Assembly (NCBI GenBank): GCA_002387605.1
Contig: DGJU01000084.1
Span: 1 to 5,156 of the forward strand
Reading direction: 5' to 3'
DNA: 5,156 nucleotides
Source: Alphaproteobacteria bacterium UBA4588
GTDB lineage: Bacteria > Pseudomonadota > Alphaproteobacteria > Puniceispirillales > Puniceispirillaceae
Shown here: positions 1 through 5,156 of the stretch, piece after piece
How the letters are laid out: each line of letters opens with the position of its first letter
Position numbering within the stretch: position 1 is the first letter of the stretch
Program-made: the position numbers and the translations under genes
The notes under the pieces: generated by a model
Database searches by the model: none
The model's input: only the letters and a program-made list of their open reading frames with translations
Told to the model about the DNA's origin: nothing

Positions 1-641
1 CACGCTTGATCGCAGCACTAACGGCCCTGATCGGCAAGAACCTGCGCATGCATGGCTCGAAGATCAATCTGAAGTCTGCTGATTATGGGGCGGCCGTTGA
101 ATGGCATCAAGATTGGGCGTTCTACCCTCACACAAACGATAACCTTCTAGCCTTTGGACTTATGTTGGAAGACGTAACAATCGAAAATGGACCTTTGCAA
201 GTTATCCCGGGCTCACATAAAGGCCCGGTTCTAAGTCATCATAATAATGGTGTTTTTTGTGGAGCTGTAGACCCAGAAGACCCTCACTTTGATCGTGAAA
301 AAATTATCACACTTACTGGTAAGGCAGGCAGCATGACTATTCACCATGCTCGTACTCTGCATGGGTCAGCACAAAATAAAAGTGACCGTCCTCGCCTAAT
401 ATTATTCTATGAGATTGCTAGAGCAGACGCTTGGCCTATACTCGGCGCAGGTTCATATTTTCATGGTCTTGGGCAGAAGGGCTTTTGGGATGATTTGCAG
501 AATCGTATGATTATTGGGCAGCCTTGCTTAGAACCTTGCGTAGAAAACGTTCCCGTAAGAATGCCTTTACCGCCCGCACCAAATGCATCTTCCATTTTTC
601 AGACACAAAAATCAGGCGGAGCAAAGAGCATTTTTAATTAA
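1..641 (+). CDS. Phytanoyl-CoA dioxygenase (PhyH) family oxygenase, 5'-truncated by window edge
   Basis: This is the C-terminal part (about 212 codons) of a PhyH-type non-haem Fe(II)/2-oxoglutarate-dependent oxygenase. The frame is open to the left edge, so the start is outside the window; the TTG at 6-8 is an internal Leu, not a start. Counting from that codon, WHQD at 33-36 supplies the proximal iron ligands His34 and Asp36. LHGS at 118-121 supplies the distal His119, followed by N-x-S and an Arg pair (128/130), one of which should bind 2-oxoglutarate. The stretch GPLQVIPGSHKG (62-73) is also typical of the family. Members usually run about 260-310 residues, so roughly 60-90 N-terminal residues are missing. 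The family hydroxylates carboxylates, CoA esters and small metabolites; the substrate cannot be told from sequence. It ends in TAA 46 bases before the PanB-like gene on the same strand, suggesting co-transcription. Family assignment is firm, function open. Confidence 0.88.
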   Translation, partial: RLIAALTALIGKNLRMHGSKINLKSADYGAAVEWHQDWAFYPHTNDNLLAFGLMLEDVTIENGPLQVIPGSHKGPVLSHHNNGVFCGAVDPEDPHFDREKIITLTGKAGSMTIHHARTLHGSAQNKSDRPRLILFYEIARADAWPILGAGSYFHGLGQKGFWDDLQNRMIIGQPCLEPCVENVPVRMPLPPAPNASSIFQTQKSGGAKSIFN

Positions 642-676
642 AATAAAATCAGCCCTCAGTGAAACTTAAGTTTTTC

Positions 677-681
677 AGGAG
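677..681 (+). promoter_or_regulatory. Ribosome binding site of the PanB-like gene
   Basis: AGGAG lies six bases (TACAAA) before the ATG at 688. It supports that start codon and shows that the gene can be translated independently of the upstream oxygenase gene. Confidence 0.75.
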
Positions 682-687
682 TACAAA

Positions 688-1536
688 ATGAAGCGCATAT
701 ATGAATTTGCCCGCAAACCGGCTCTTCGTAATTATACCATTGCCGACCTTCAAAATCTGAAAGCAACCGGTCACAAGCTGTCTATGGCCAATCCGCATAC
801 GGCCGCTGAAATTCGTGCCTGTAAGGAAGCCGGAATTGACCTGTTTGTGTGCGGAATGGATCAAATAGATGATGTGCGGGCGATTGCCCCGACCCATTTT
901 TGCCGGGTGGGATCAAAATGGGCGCAATTCGGATCAAATGAAGAGCTGATGGCAGATGCCTTTGAGGCAATGCGCCGCGGGGCGGATATGTATTATACCT
1001 TGCGCTCGCTGGATGCGGTTGAAAAAATGACACGCGAGGGCATACCCGTACAAAGCCATATCGGATTGATACCGACCTTTAGCCATTATTGCGGCGGCTT
1101 GCGCGGATGGGGGCGTGATGCGGATGAGGCGATGAAAATCTTTCAAACACTGAAAAGAATGGAAGATGCAGGTGTGATAGCGGTTGAGGCAGAATGTATT
1201 GCTGAAGAAGTGCTGGAAGCGGTAAACAAAAAAACATCTATTGTCACTTTTTCGCTGGGATCGGGCATGGCAGGGGATGTGATAATGTCCTTTGTGGCAG
1301 ATGTGTGCGGCGAGGCAAGCGAAGAGGACAGGCCGCCCAAACACGCCCATGCCTTTGGCAATGTCGGGCGTTTGCACAAACAAATCCATGAAGAGCGTGT
1401 TGCAGCTCTGGGCCAATTCCATAAAGAGGTAGTAGCCGGCAATTTTCCCTATCAGAAAAATAATATCGCCATGCATGACGGGGAAAAGGACAAGTTTCTG
1501 GAAGCTCTAGATAAATGGACGCCAACTCATCAGTAG
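688..1536 (+). CDS. PanB-like protein (ketopantoate hydroxymethyltransferase fold) with altered active site
   Basis: This complete 282-residue protein resembles 3-methyl-2-oxobutanoate hydroxymethyltransferase (PanB, about 260-280 residues), a TIM-barrel enzyme of the PEP mutase/isocitrate lyase superfamily. Recognisable PanB landmarks in order are AGIDLFVCG (48-56, matching the 'aGvD..lVGDS' strand), RGAD (97-100), IPVQSHIGLIP (119-129, with the conserved His124), GGLRGWGRDADEA (136-148), EDAGVIAVEAEC (159-170, Glu169 aligning with the catalytic Glu), SLGSGMAGD (189-197, matching 'iGIGAG..DGQ') and GNFPY (251-255). However, the GDS aspartate is replaced (CGMD), the second Asp motif (DLPF-like) is not seen, and the 'KxEGG' motif is YTLRS. 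By hand alignment to E. coli PanB as remembered, all three metal ligands are changed or shifted. True ketopantoate synthesis is therefore doubtful; a C-C lyase or transferase on another 2-oxo acid is possible. It follows the PhyH gene by 46 bases and is probably in its operon. Confidence 0.8.
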   Translation: MKRIYEFARKPALRNYTIADLQNLKATGHKLSMANPHTAAEIRACKEAGIDLFVCGMDQIDDVRAIAPTHFCRVGSKWAQFGSNEELMADAFEAMRRGADMYYTLRSLDAVEKMTREGIPVQSHIGLIPTFSHYCGGLRGWGRDADEAMKIFQTLKRMEDAGVIAVEAECIAEEVLEAVNKKTSIVTFSLGSGMAGDVIMSFVADVCGEASEEDRPPKHAHAFGNVGRLHKQIHEERVAALGQFHKEVVAGNFPYQKNNIAMHDGEKDKFLEALDKWTPTHQ

Positions 1537-1559
1537 CGTTAAAAATTTAAGCGGATTCT

Positions 1560-1597
1560 AAAACCTTTTCATCTACATGTTTTGTCGAAGGTTTTTT
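1560..1597 (+). terminator. Probable rho-independent terminator after the PanB-like gene
   Basis: AAAACCTT (1560-1567) is the exact inverse of AAGGTTTT (1588-1595), with an 18-20 base loop, and the descending arm runs into six T residues ending at 1597. It begins 23 bases after the stop of the PanB-like gene. Read on the other strand the same stem ends in TTTT, so it might also stop transcription from the integrase, whose stop codon is about 84 bases away. The AT-rich stem and long loop make it a weak to moderate terminator. The rest of the 1537-1680 spacer shows no gene. Confidence 0.45.
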
Positions 1598-1680
1598 CAT
1601 GTTTCTAACGGGTTGCACAAATTACTTGCTTAACGGAATGAAAGTGCCTGTAGATCCTGAGTTTGGTTGTTCTTGAACTT

Positions 1681-2832
1681 TTAGCCTATCTTTTCCATCC
1701 ACCGCCCAAGGACGGTCAGGTCATAGCCTTTGCCGTACGATTGACCTACACCATCTGTAGACCATCCTCCTATTGCATCTATGATATCAGCAGGGCATTC
1801 AATCGCTCTTAATCTGTCTCGCATGGAATGTCTGAAGGAATGGATAACACAGTTATCTGGCACTCTTGGCTTTAACCACTTGTTGAGAGCTGCGCTAGCA
1901 GAGGTAGAATTACACTTTTGCTCGTTGCAGTATTTAGGGAAGGCAAAGGTGGTGTTCTGTTCCTTTATGCGCGTTGCTGCCCGAAAGGATGCCCCCACTA
2001 ATGGTATCTTGCGTCGACTGGATGAGGTTTTCAGAGACCGCCATGTGTGCTCTCGAAGATTTATGTGAGGTATTACTGTATCTAAAACTATATCCTTAGA
2101 TAGAAGACCAGCTGCTTCTACCAGTCTCATACCCGTATCTGAGATAAGAGCTATCAACCATCTAGGCTCATCATCTATCTCCCTACACAAATGCTGTATA
2201 GCAGTAATGTTCTCTGCAGGAATAGGCTCCCGCCTTACCTTGTTATGATCATCAGGAATAAAGGTACCTGCAAAGGGGTTCGTTATACCTAAACCATTCT
2301 CTCTGATGCTTAGGTTCACTATTGCCCTTATGGTGGAGAATACACGTTTGACAGAAGAGGAGCTTAAGCCTTTATCAAATAGGTAATCTCTGAATAGTCC
2401 TGCATCTGCGGCCTGCAGTTGTTCTATCGGCCTATCGCCTAGGCATTCTTTCAAATATCTGATGCTTCTCTCACATGCTTTGAAGAAAAGCTCATTCTTG
2501 TCTGCACCCTTCAGCCGGTGATAGCAGTCTAATACATCATCCATAGAGAGACTGTGATTCTGGTAGGTTATCGCAGACTGGTTAACAACAGAGAGACCAA
2601 GTTCTTTGAGGTGAATTTGCTCCATCCTCAGACTATCCCAATATCTCTCCAACCTATCAGACAGTGCAGCTGCTGATTTAGCTGCCTTACCCTCCGACTT
2701 CGTTCTCAGAGAGACCTCAACCTTCTTCTTATTAAACCTGTACCGAAAGTCACCAGGCACAGCCCTAGAGAAGTAATAAGTATCTTTTCTTTCGTAAAAA
2801 TATACTGGAGACCTTACCCACACCATGGTCAC
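1681..2832 (-). CDS. Tyrosine recombinase / site-specific integrase
   Basis: This complete 383-residue phage-type integrase should cut and rejoin DNA through a phosphotyrosine intermediate to insert or excise an element. The N-terminus (about residues 5-65, VRSPVYFYERKDTYYFSRAVP) looks like the short arm-binding domain common in proteobacterial island integrases (DUF6538-like). A SAM-like core-binding domain spans about 95-185 and the catalytic domain about 205-375. Visible catalytic residues are Arg236 (DTGMRLVEA), Lys268 (SLKTSSSRRKIPL), His331 and Arg334 (HSFRHSMRDR), Trp357 in the His/Trp position (GGWSTDGVG) and Tyr366 as nucleophile (SYGKGY). All are present, so it is probably functional. 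The start used is GTG at 2832, five bases after AGGAG; ATG at 2826 (two codons in) is an alternative with an 11-base spacer. A frame stop at 2872-2874 bounds it upstream. It begins 72 bases beyond the 3' end of tRNA-Gly and reads away from it, as expected of an element integrated at that tRNA. Confidence 0.95.
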   Translation of the reverse strand: MTMVWVRSPVYFYERKDTYYFSRAVPGDFRYRFNKKKVEVSLRTKSEGKAAKSAAALSDRLERYWDSLRMEQIHLKELGLSVVNQSAITYQNHSLSMDDVLDCYHRLKGADKNELFFKACERSIRYLKECLGDRPIEQLQAADAGLFRDYLFDKGLSSSSVKRVFSTIRAIVNLSIRENGLGITNPFAGTFIPDDHNKVRREPIPAENITAIQHLCREIDDEPRWLIALISDTGMRLVEAAGLLSKDIVLDTVIPHINLREHTWRSLKTSSSRRKIPLVGASFRAATRIKEQNTTFAFPKYCNEQKCNSTSASAALNKWLKPRVPDNCVIHSFRHSMRDRLRAIECPADIIDAIGGWSTDGVGQSYGKGYDLTVLGRWMEKIG

Positions 2833-2837
2833 ACAAG

Positions 2838-2842
2838 CTCCT
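2838..2842 (-). promoter_or_regulatory. Ribosome binding site of the integrase
   Basis: AGGAG on the - strand lies five bases before the GTG at 2832 and 11 bases before the ATG at 2826. The spacing favours GTG slightly but does not settle the start. Confidence 0.55.
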
Positions 2843-2904
2843 GTTCCAGAACGTTTATCGTTTGGAAACAGTCACTTGAACCACGGACCTTGAAACTGGG
2901 ATAT

Positions 2905-2930
2905 TGGAGCGGCGTGCGGGAATCGAACCC
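2905..2930. other. Presumed attachment site at the tRNA-Gly 3' end
   Basis: The 3' end and T arm of the tRNA lie 72 bases from the start of a tyrosine recombinase. Such enzymes commonly recombine within the T-arm/3' portion of a tRNA gene, leaving the tRNA intact at one junction and a partial copy at the other. I found no second copy of this segment in the window, so the other junction must lie outside, to the left. The exact crossover limits cannot be fixed from one junction; the coordinates given are approximate. Confidence 0.45.
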
Positions 2931-2978
2931 GCGTCATTAGCTTGGAAGGCTAAGGTCTTACCACTACACAAACGCCGC
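2905..2978 (-). tRNA. tRNA-Gly (anticodon UCC)
   Basis: The acceptor stem GCGGCGT (2978-2972) pairs perfectly over seven bases with ACGCCGC (2915-2909). It is followed by discriminator T (2908) and an encoded CCA (2907-2905). The anticodon stem TTAGC/GCTAA encloses the loop CTTCCAA, giving anticodon TCC for glycine GGA/GGG codons. The T arm is GCGGG-TTCGATT-CCCGC, five perfect pairs. The D arm is GTGT-AGTGGTA-AGAC and carries a G12 x G23 mismatch, which is slightly unusual. The length with CCA is 74 bases, normal for tRNA-Gly. The 3' end faces the integrase gene, so the T-arm/CCA end is the likely integration (attB) site and was restored on insertion. Confidence 0.97.
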
Positions 2979-3018
2979 TCAAGGCTATTTTTGCTTAACG
3001 CGCAGTAACAACCTGCGT

Positions 3019-3047
3019 CTTATATCACTTCATTCTGACAAAATAAA
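3019..3047 (-). promoter_or_regulatory. Possible promoter of tRNA-Gly
   Basis: On the - strand TTTATT (3047-3042) and TATAAG (3024-3019) are separated by 17 bases. A GC-rich stretch ACGCAGG follows directly, as is common at stable-RNA promoters. A start near 3012 would give a leader of about 34 bases before the tRNA. The -35 element is poor and the TTGTCA next to it is wrongly spaced (11 bases), so this is a weak call. No terminator was seen between the liuC stop and here, so read-through from the liu operon into the tRNA is an alternative. Confidence 0.25.
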
Positions 3048-3087
3048 GTCTGACGCACTGTTAAGAGATGTTTTTTGCAACCTGCTA

Positions 3088-3891
3088 TTATATCCAAGGC
3101 GCCTTTGTCTTGGCAAAGAATGCCGCAATGCCAGCTTGGGTTTCTGTCGATTCCCAGCACTCTGCCAGAGCGATAATGGAGGCTTCACGCATTTCATCTG
3201 TTGGGCTGGTGCCAAGCGATAGGGCAAGCTCTTTTGCCCGTGCCATGGCGCCCGGCGCGGCACGAAGCGCGATATCGCATTCTGCTGTTACCGCATTATC
3301 AAGTGCCGCCATGCTATCACTGTCTTCTGTATCACCAACAAGCTGTGAGACAAGGCCAATATGATGGGCTGCTGCGGCATCAAGGCGCGTGCCTGTGATA
3401 AACATCCGGCGTGCCGCCCCATCACCGAGGCGTGATATCACAAACGGGCCAATGGTTGCCGGAATAAGGCCAAGACGTGTTTCGGTAAGAGCAAATAAAC
3501 TATTATTAGACGCAATGATGATATCACAGGCACAAATAAGCCCAATGCCGCCGCCATAAACAGGCCCCTGAACCCGCGCAATGACAGGCTTTGGAAGTGT
3601 GTTCAAGATAGTTAACATATCAGACAGCGCGCGCGCCTCAGCCATCTTGCCAGCTCTGTCAGCTGCCATCTGTTCCTGCATCCAGCCCAAATCACCGCCG
3701 GCACAAAATGTAGGGCCGGTTGAGGCCAGCACAATAACACGTGCTGCCTTATCATCGGCTAGATGCCTGAATGCTTGTGTCATCTCATCAATCATCTGCC
3801 GGTTCATCGCATGATGTTTATCCGGTCTGTTCAGAAGAATAGTGGCAATACCGCGTTCATCTTGTGTAAGGCTGATTGTCTGATAGGTCAT
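3088..3891 (-). CDS. liuC: Methylglutaconyl-CoA hydratase (enoyl-CoA hydratase/isomerase family)
   Basis: This complete 267-residue crotonase-fold protein probably hydrates 3-methylglutaconyl-CoA to HMG-CoA in leucine breakdown. The CoA/oxyanion loops are FCAGGDLGWM (62-71) and PVYGGGIGL (110-118). The segment FALTETRLGLIPATIGPFV (133-151) places Glu137 at the second catalytic Glu position. The first catalytic Glu of classical enoyl-CoA hydratases (GGGxE) is Gly here (GGGIG). As I recall, bacterial LiuC-type hydratases, with their YGGxxGL and LxPAxIxPFV motifs, share this, so it favours LiuC over a general fatty-acid enoyl-CoA hydratase. Length is normal. The ATG at 3891 overlaps the TGA of the upstream lyase gene by four bases (ATGA). 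No strong Shine-Dalgarno precedes it, which suggests translational coupling. It is the last visible gene of the operon. A related carboxylated enoyl-CoA substrate remains possible, but the context argues for leucine. Confidence 0.9.
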   Translation of the reverse strand: MTYQTISLTQDERGIATILLNRPDKHHAMNRQMIDEMTQAFRHLADDKAARVIVLASTGPTFCAGGDLGWMQEQMAADRAGKMAEARALSDMLTILNTLPKPVIARVQGPVYGGGIGLICACDIIIASNNSLFALTETRLGLIPATIGPFVISRLGDGAARRMFITGTRLDAAAAHHIGLVSQLVGDTEDSDSMAALDNAVTAECDIALRAAPGAMARAKELALSLGTSPTDEMREASIIALAECWESTETQAGIAAFFAKTKAPWI

Positions 3892-4760
3892 GATGAGCGC
3901 GTCTGAAGAAGGTTCAGGCTTGTGATATGGGCTTCGGCAAGTGCGAGCTTGTCCATATCAAGGCCTGTTTGCCAGCCCTCTTTATGAAGCGCTTCAGCGA
4001 CTGCGCGGGTCGATAGATTGCCCTTAGCGCCCGGTGCATAAGGACACCCCCCAAGGCCGCTGACAGCACTATCAAAACAGCGCAAGCCAAAATCAATGGA
4101 GGTCATCACATTTGCAACTGCCTGATGGTTGGTATCGTGAAAATGACCTGCTAGCAGAGCTGGCGGCAGGGCTTTGGTTAAATGTGACAGAAGGGCAGCT
4201 ACTGTTTGAGGTGTGCCTTGGCCTGTTGTATCACCAAGCGAAATTTCATAACAGCCCATTTCCAGAAGCTGTTCAGCTATTGGCAGGACAGCTTCGGGCG
4301 CAATCGCACTCTCATACGGGCAATGAACAACAGTTGAGATATAACCGCGAACAGCAATGCCTTCGGCTTTGGCTGCATCGATAACAGGAATGAACCTATT
4401 TAAACTCTCTTCAATCGAACAATTAATATTTTTCTGTGAGAAAGTCTCTGAGGCAGCCGCAAAGACAGCAATTTCATCAACCCCAGCTGCGCATGCCCGC
4501 TCAAACCCTTGCATATTCGGCGTTAAGGCAATGTAGCGGACATTATCTGCGCGGGTGATTCCAGCCATAACGTCGCTTGCATCGGCTAGCTGTGGCACCC
4601 ATTTCGGCGAGACAAAGCTAGTTGCTTCAAGCAGCGAAAAACCTGTTTCTGATAATAAATCTATCAGGATGATTTTATCGGCAGCACTAACAGTTGATTT
4701 TTCATTTTGCAGTCCATCACGTGGGCCAACCTCAACCAGTTTTATGAATTTATTCAGCAT
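3888..4760 (-). CDS. liuE: Hydroxymethylglutaryl-CoA lyase
   Basis: This 290-residue TIM-barrel enzyme of the HMGL-like/DRE metallolyase family cleaves (S)-HMG-CoA into acetoacetate and acetyl-CoA, the last step of leucine catabolism. The N-terminus carries VEVGPRDGLQNE (9-20), with catalytic Arg14 and metal ligand Asp15. LLEATSFVSPKWVPQ (43-57) is a family segment. GHFHDT (205-210) holds metal ligands His206 and His208. SGLGGCPYAPGAKGN (234-248) is the family signature with active-site Cys239. The length is about 290-300 in bacterial homologues, so the gene is complete. The ATG at 4760 is preceded by AGGAGG (4772-4767) with a six-base spacer inside the end of liuD. The gene overlaps liuD by 11 bases and liuC by four. 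It is also known as mvaB. No mitochondrial-type extension or frame damage is seen. Confidence 0.96.
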   Translation of the reverse strand: MLNKFIKLVEVGPRDGLQNEKSTVSAADKIILIDLLSETGFSLLEATSFVSPKWVPQLADASDVMAGITRADNVRYIALTPNMQGFERACAAGVDEIAVFAAASETFSQKNINCSIEESLNRFIPVIDAAKAEGIAVRGYISTVVHCPYESAIAPEAVLPIAEQLLEMGCYEISLGDTTGQGTPQTVAALLSHLTKALPPALLAGHFHDTNHQAVANVMTSIDFGLRCFDSAVSGLGGCPYAPGAKGNLSTRAVAEALHKEGWQTGLDMDKLALAEAHITSLNLLQTRSS

Positions 4761-5156
4761 CTTCTTCCTCCTGAATTTCTATGAGTATCTGCCCCCCACT
4801 GACGCTATCGCCTTCTGCACATAATAATGCGGTGATAATGCAATCGCGCGGGGCTATTACCTCATGTTCCATTTTCATGGCTTCCAGTATCATCAGGCTT
4901 TGCCCAGCCACAACATGGGCGCCAGCATCTGTCATCACAGAACGAATTGTCGCTGTCATTGGCGCTGTAACAGCTGTGTTCTTGTCAATAAGAGCCGCTC
5001 TTTGTAAGGGGTTAGGTTTTGATAATTGCCAGCGCCCCTCTGGTGTTGAAATACTAACCTCGCCATCACCCAAAAGCGCTTCGGCATGAAAAAGAGCCCC
5101 ATCGCACCGCAGCTGCCAGTGATGATAGCCTTCTGTGAGGTGACAGCTCGTATCGC
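4750..5156 (-). CDS. liuD: Methylcrotonyl-CoA carboxylase biotin-containing (alpha) subunit, C-terminal part
   Basis: This is the last ~135 codons of a biotin-dependent acyl-CoA carboxylase alpha subunit; the frame is open to the right edge, so the N-terminal biotin carboxylase domain lies outside. The TTG at 5073 is an internal Leu. The final ~70 residues form the biotinyl carrier domain: TAPMTATI begins it and EAMKMEHEV carries the biotin-accepting Lys (codon 4875-4873). A usual hydrophobic end (GDSVSGGQILIEI) follows, then an acidic tail. The preceding part (HHWQLRCDG...VSISTPEGRWQL) belongs to the linker/BT region that contacts the beta subunit. Propionyl-CoA and other acyl-CoA carboxylases have the same domain, but the overlap with HMG-CoA lyase and a LiuC-like hydratase points to 3-methylcrotonyl-CoA as substrate. 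Also called mccA. It overlaps the lyase gene by 11 bases. Confidence 0.88.
   Translation of the reverse strand, partial: DTSCHLTEGYHHWQLRCDGALFHAEALLGDGEVSISTPEGRWQLSKPNPLQRAALIDKNTAVTAPMTATIRSVMTDAGAHVVAGQSLMILEAMKMEHEVIAPRDCIITALLCAEGDSVSGGQILIEIQEEEDAE
4767..4772 (-). promoter_or_regulatory. Strong ribosome binding site of the HMG-CoA lyase gene, inside liuD
   Basis: AGGAGG on the - strand sits six bases before the ATG at 4760. It lies inside the last codons of the carboxylase gene (Glu-rich tail) and fixes the start of the lyase gene. Confidence 0.8.

Noticed and set aside
934..1525. Long open frames on the - strand opposite the PanB-like gene.
   Set aside because: They are shadows: no recognisable motifs, several mutually overlapping frames, and a clearly conserved protein with a good ribosome binding site on the + strand.
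1626..3000. A 10-base direct repeat, TTGCTTAACG, at 1626-1635 and 2991-3000, flanking the integrase and tRNA.
   Set aside because: About a dozen 10-base repeats are expected by chance in 5 kb. The right copy lies upstream of the tRNA rather than at its 3' end, so it does not fit an attachment-site duplication.
3001..3017. Hairpin CGCAG-TAACAAC-CTGCG as a terminator of the liu operon.
   Set aside because: The stem is only five pairs and lacks a T run on the - strand; it may be chance or part of the tRNA leader.
3036..3053. Short direct repeat CTGAC either side of an AT-rich stretch upstream of the tRNA, as a regulator site.
   Set aside because: Five-base repeats are too short to mean anything without comparative data.
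3088..3891. Loss of the first catalytic Glu (GGGIG instead of GGGxE) in the enoyl-CoA hydratase as a sign of inactivity.
   Set aside because: To my knowledge bacterial LiuC-type hydratases share this, and the surrounding motifs and operon context fit an active LiuC.

Overview
The window looks like chromosomal DNA of an alphaproteobacterium, probably a marine type with moderate GC. This rests on the compact leucine-degradation cluster, the moderate base composition and the bacterial tRNA-Gly with an encoded CCA. The exact genus cannot be read from the sequence.

Layout, left to right. (1) Positions 1-641 hold the 3' part of a phytanoyl-CoA-dioxygenase-like (PhyH) Fe(II)/2-oxoglutarate oxygenase on the + strand, cut by the left edge. 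(2) Positions 688-1536, same strand and 46 bases later, hold a divergent member of the ketopantoate hydroxymethyltransferase (PanB) fold family; a probable terminator follows. (3) Positions 1681-2832, - strand, hold a complete tyrosine recombinase (phage/island integrase). (4) Positions 2905-2978, - strand, hold tRNA-Gly(UCC) with its 3' end facing the integrase. (5) Positions 3088-5156, - strand, hold three tightly packed genes of leucine/isovalerate catabolism in transcription order: the C-terminus of the methylcrotonyl-CoA carboxylase biotin subunit (liuD/mccA), hydroxymethylglutaryl-CoA lyase (liuE/mvaB) and methylglutaconyl-CoA hydratase (liuC).

The three liu products act at successive or adjacent steps: 3-methylcrotonyl-CoA is carboxylated to 3-methylglutaconyl-CoA, hydrated to HMG-CoA, and cleaved to acetyl-CoA plus acetoacetate. 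The genes overlap by 11 and 4 bases and are almost certainly one transcription unit.

The integrase lies just beyond the tRNA 3' end, and its own 5' end is nearest the tRNA. This is the classic layout of an element integrated at a tRNA gene. The liu operon would then be resident chromosome, and everything left of about position 2905, including the PhyH and PanB-like genes, would be candidate island cargo. The distal attachment site is not in the window, so the size of the element is unknown. The most unusual gene is the PanB-like protein. It keeps the fold landmarks and the catalytic-Glu region but appears to have lost the canonical metal ligands, so a role in pantothenate synthesis is doubtful. 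No defence system, CRISPR array or insertion sequence was seen.
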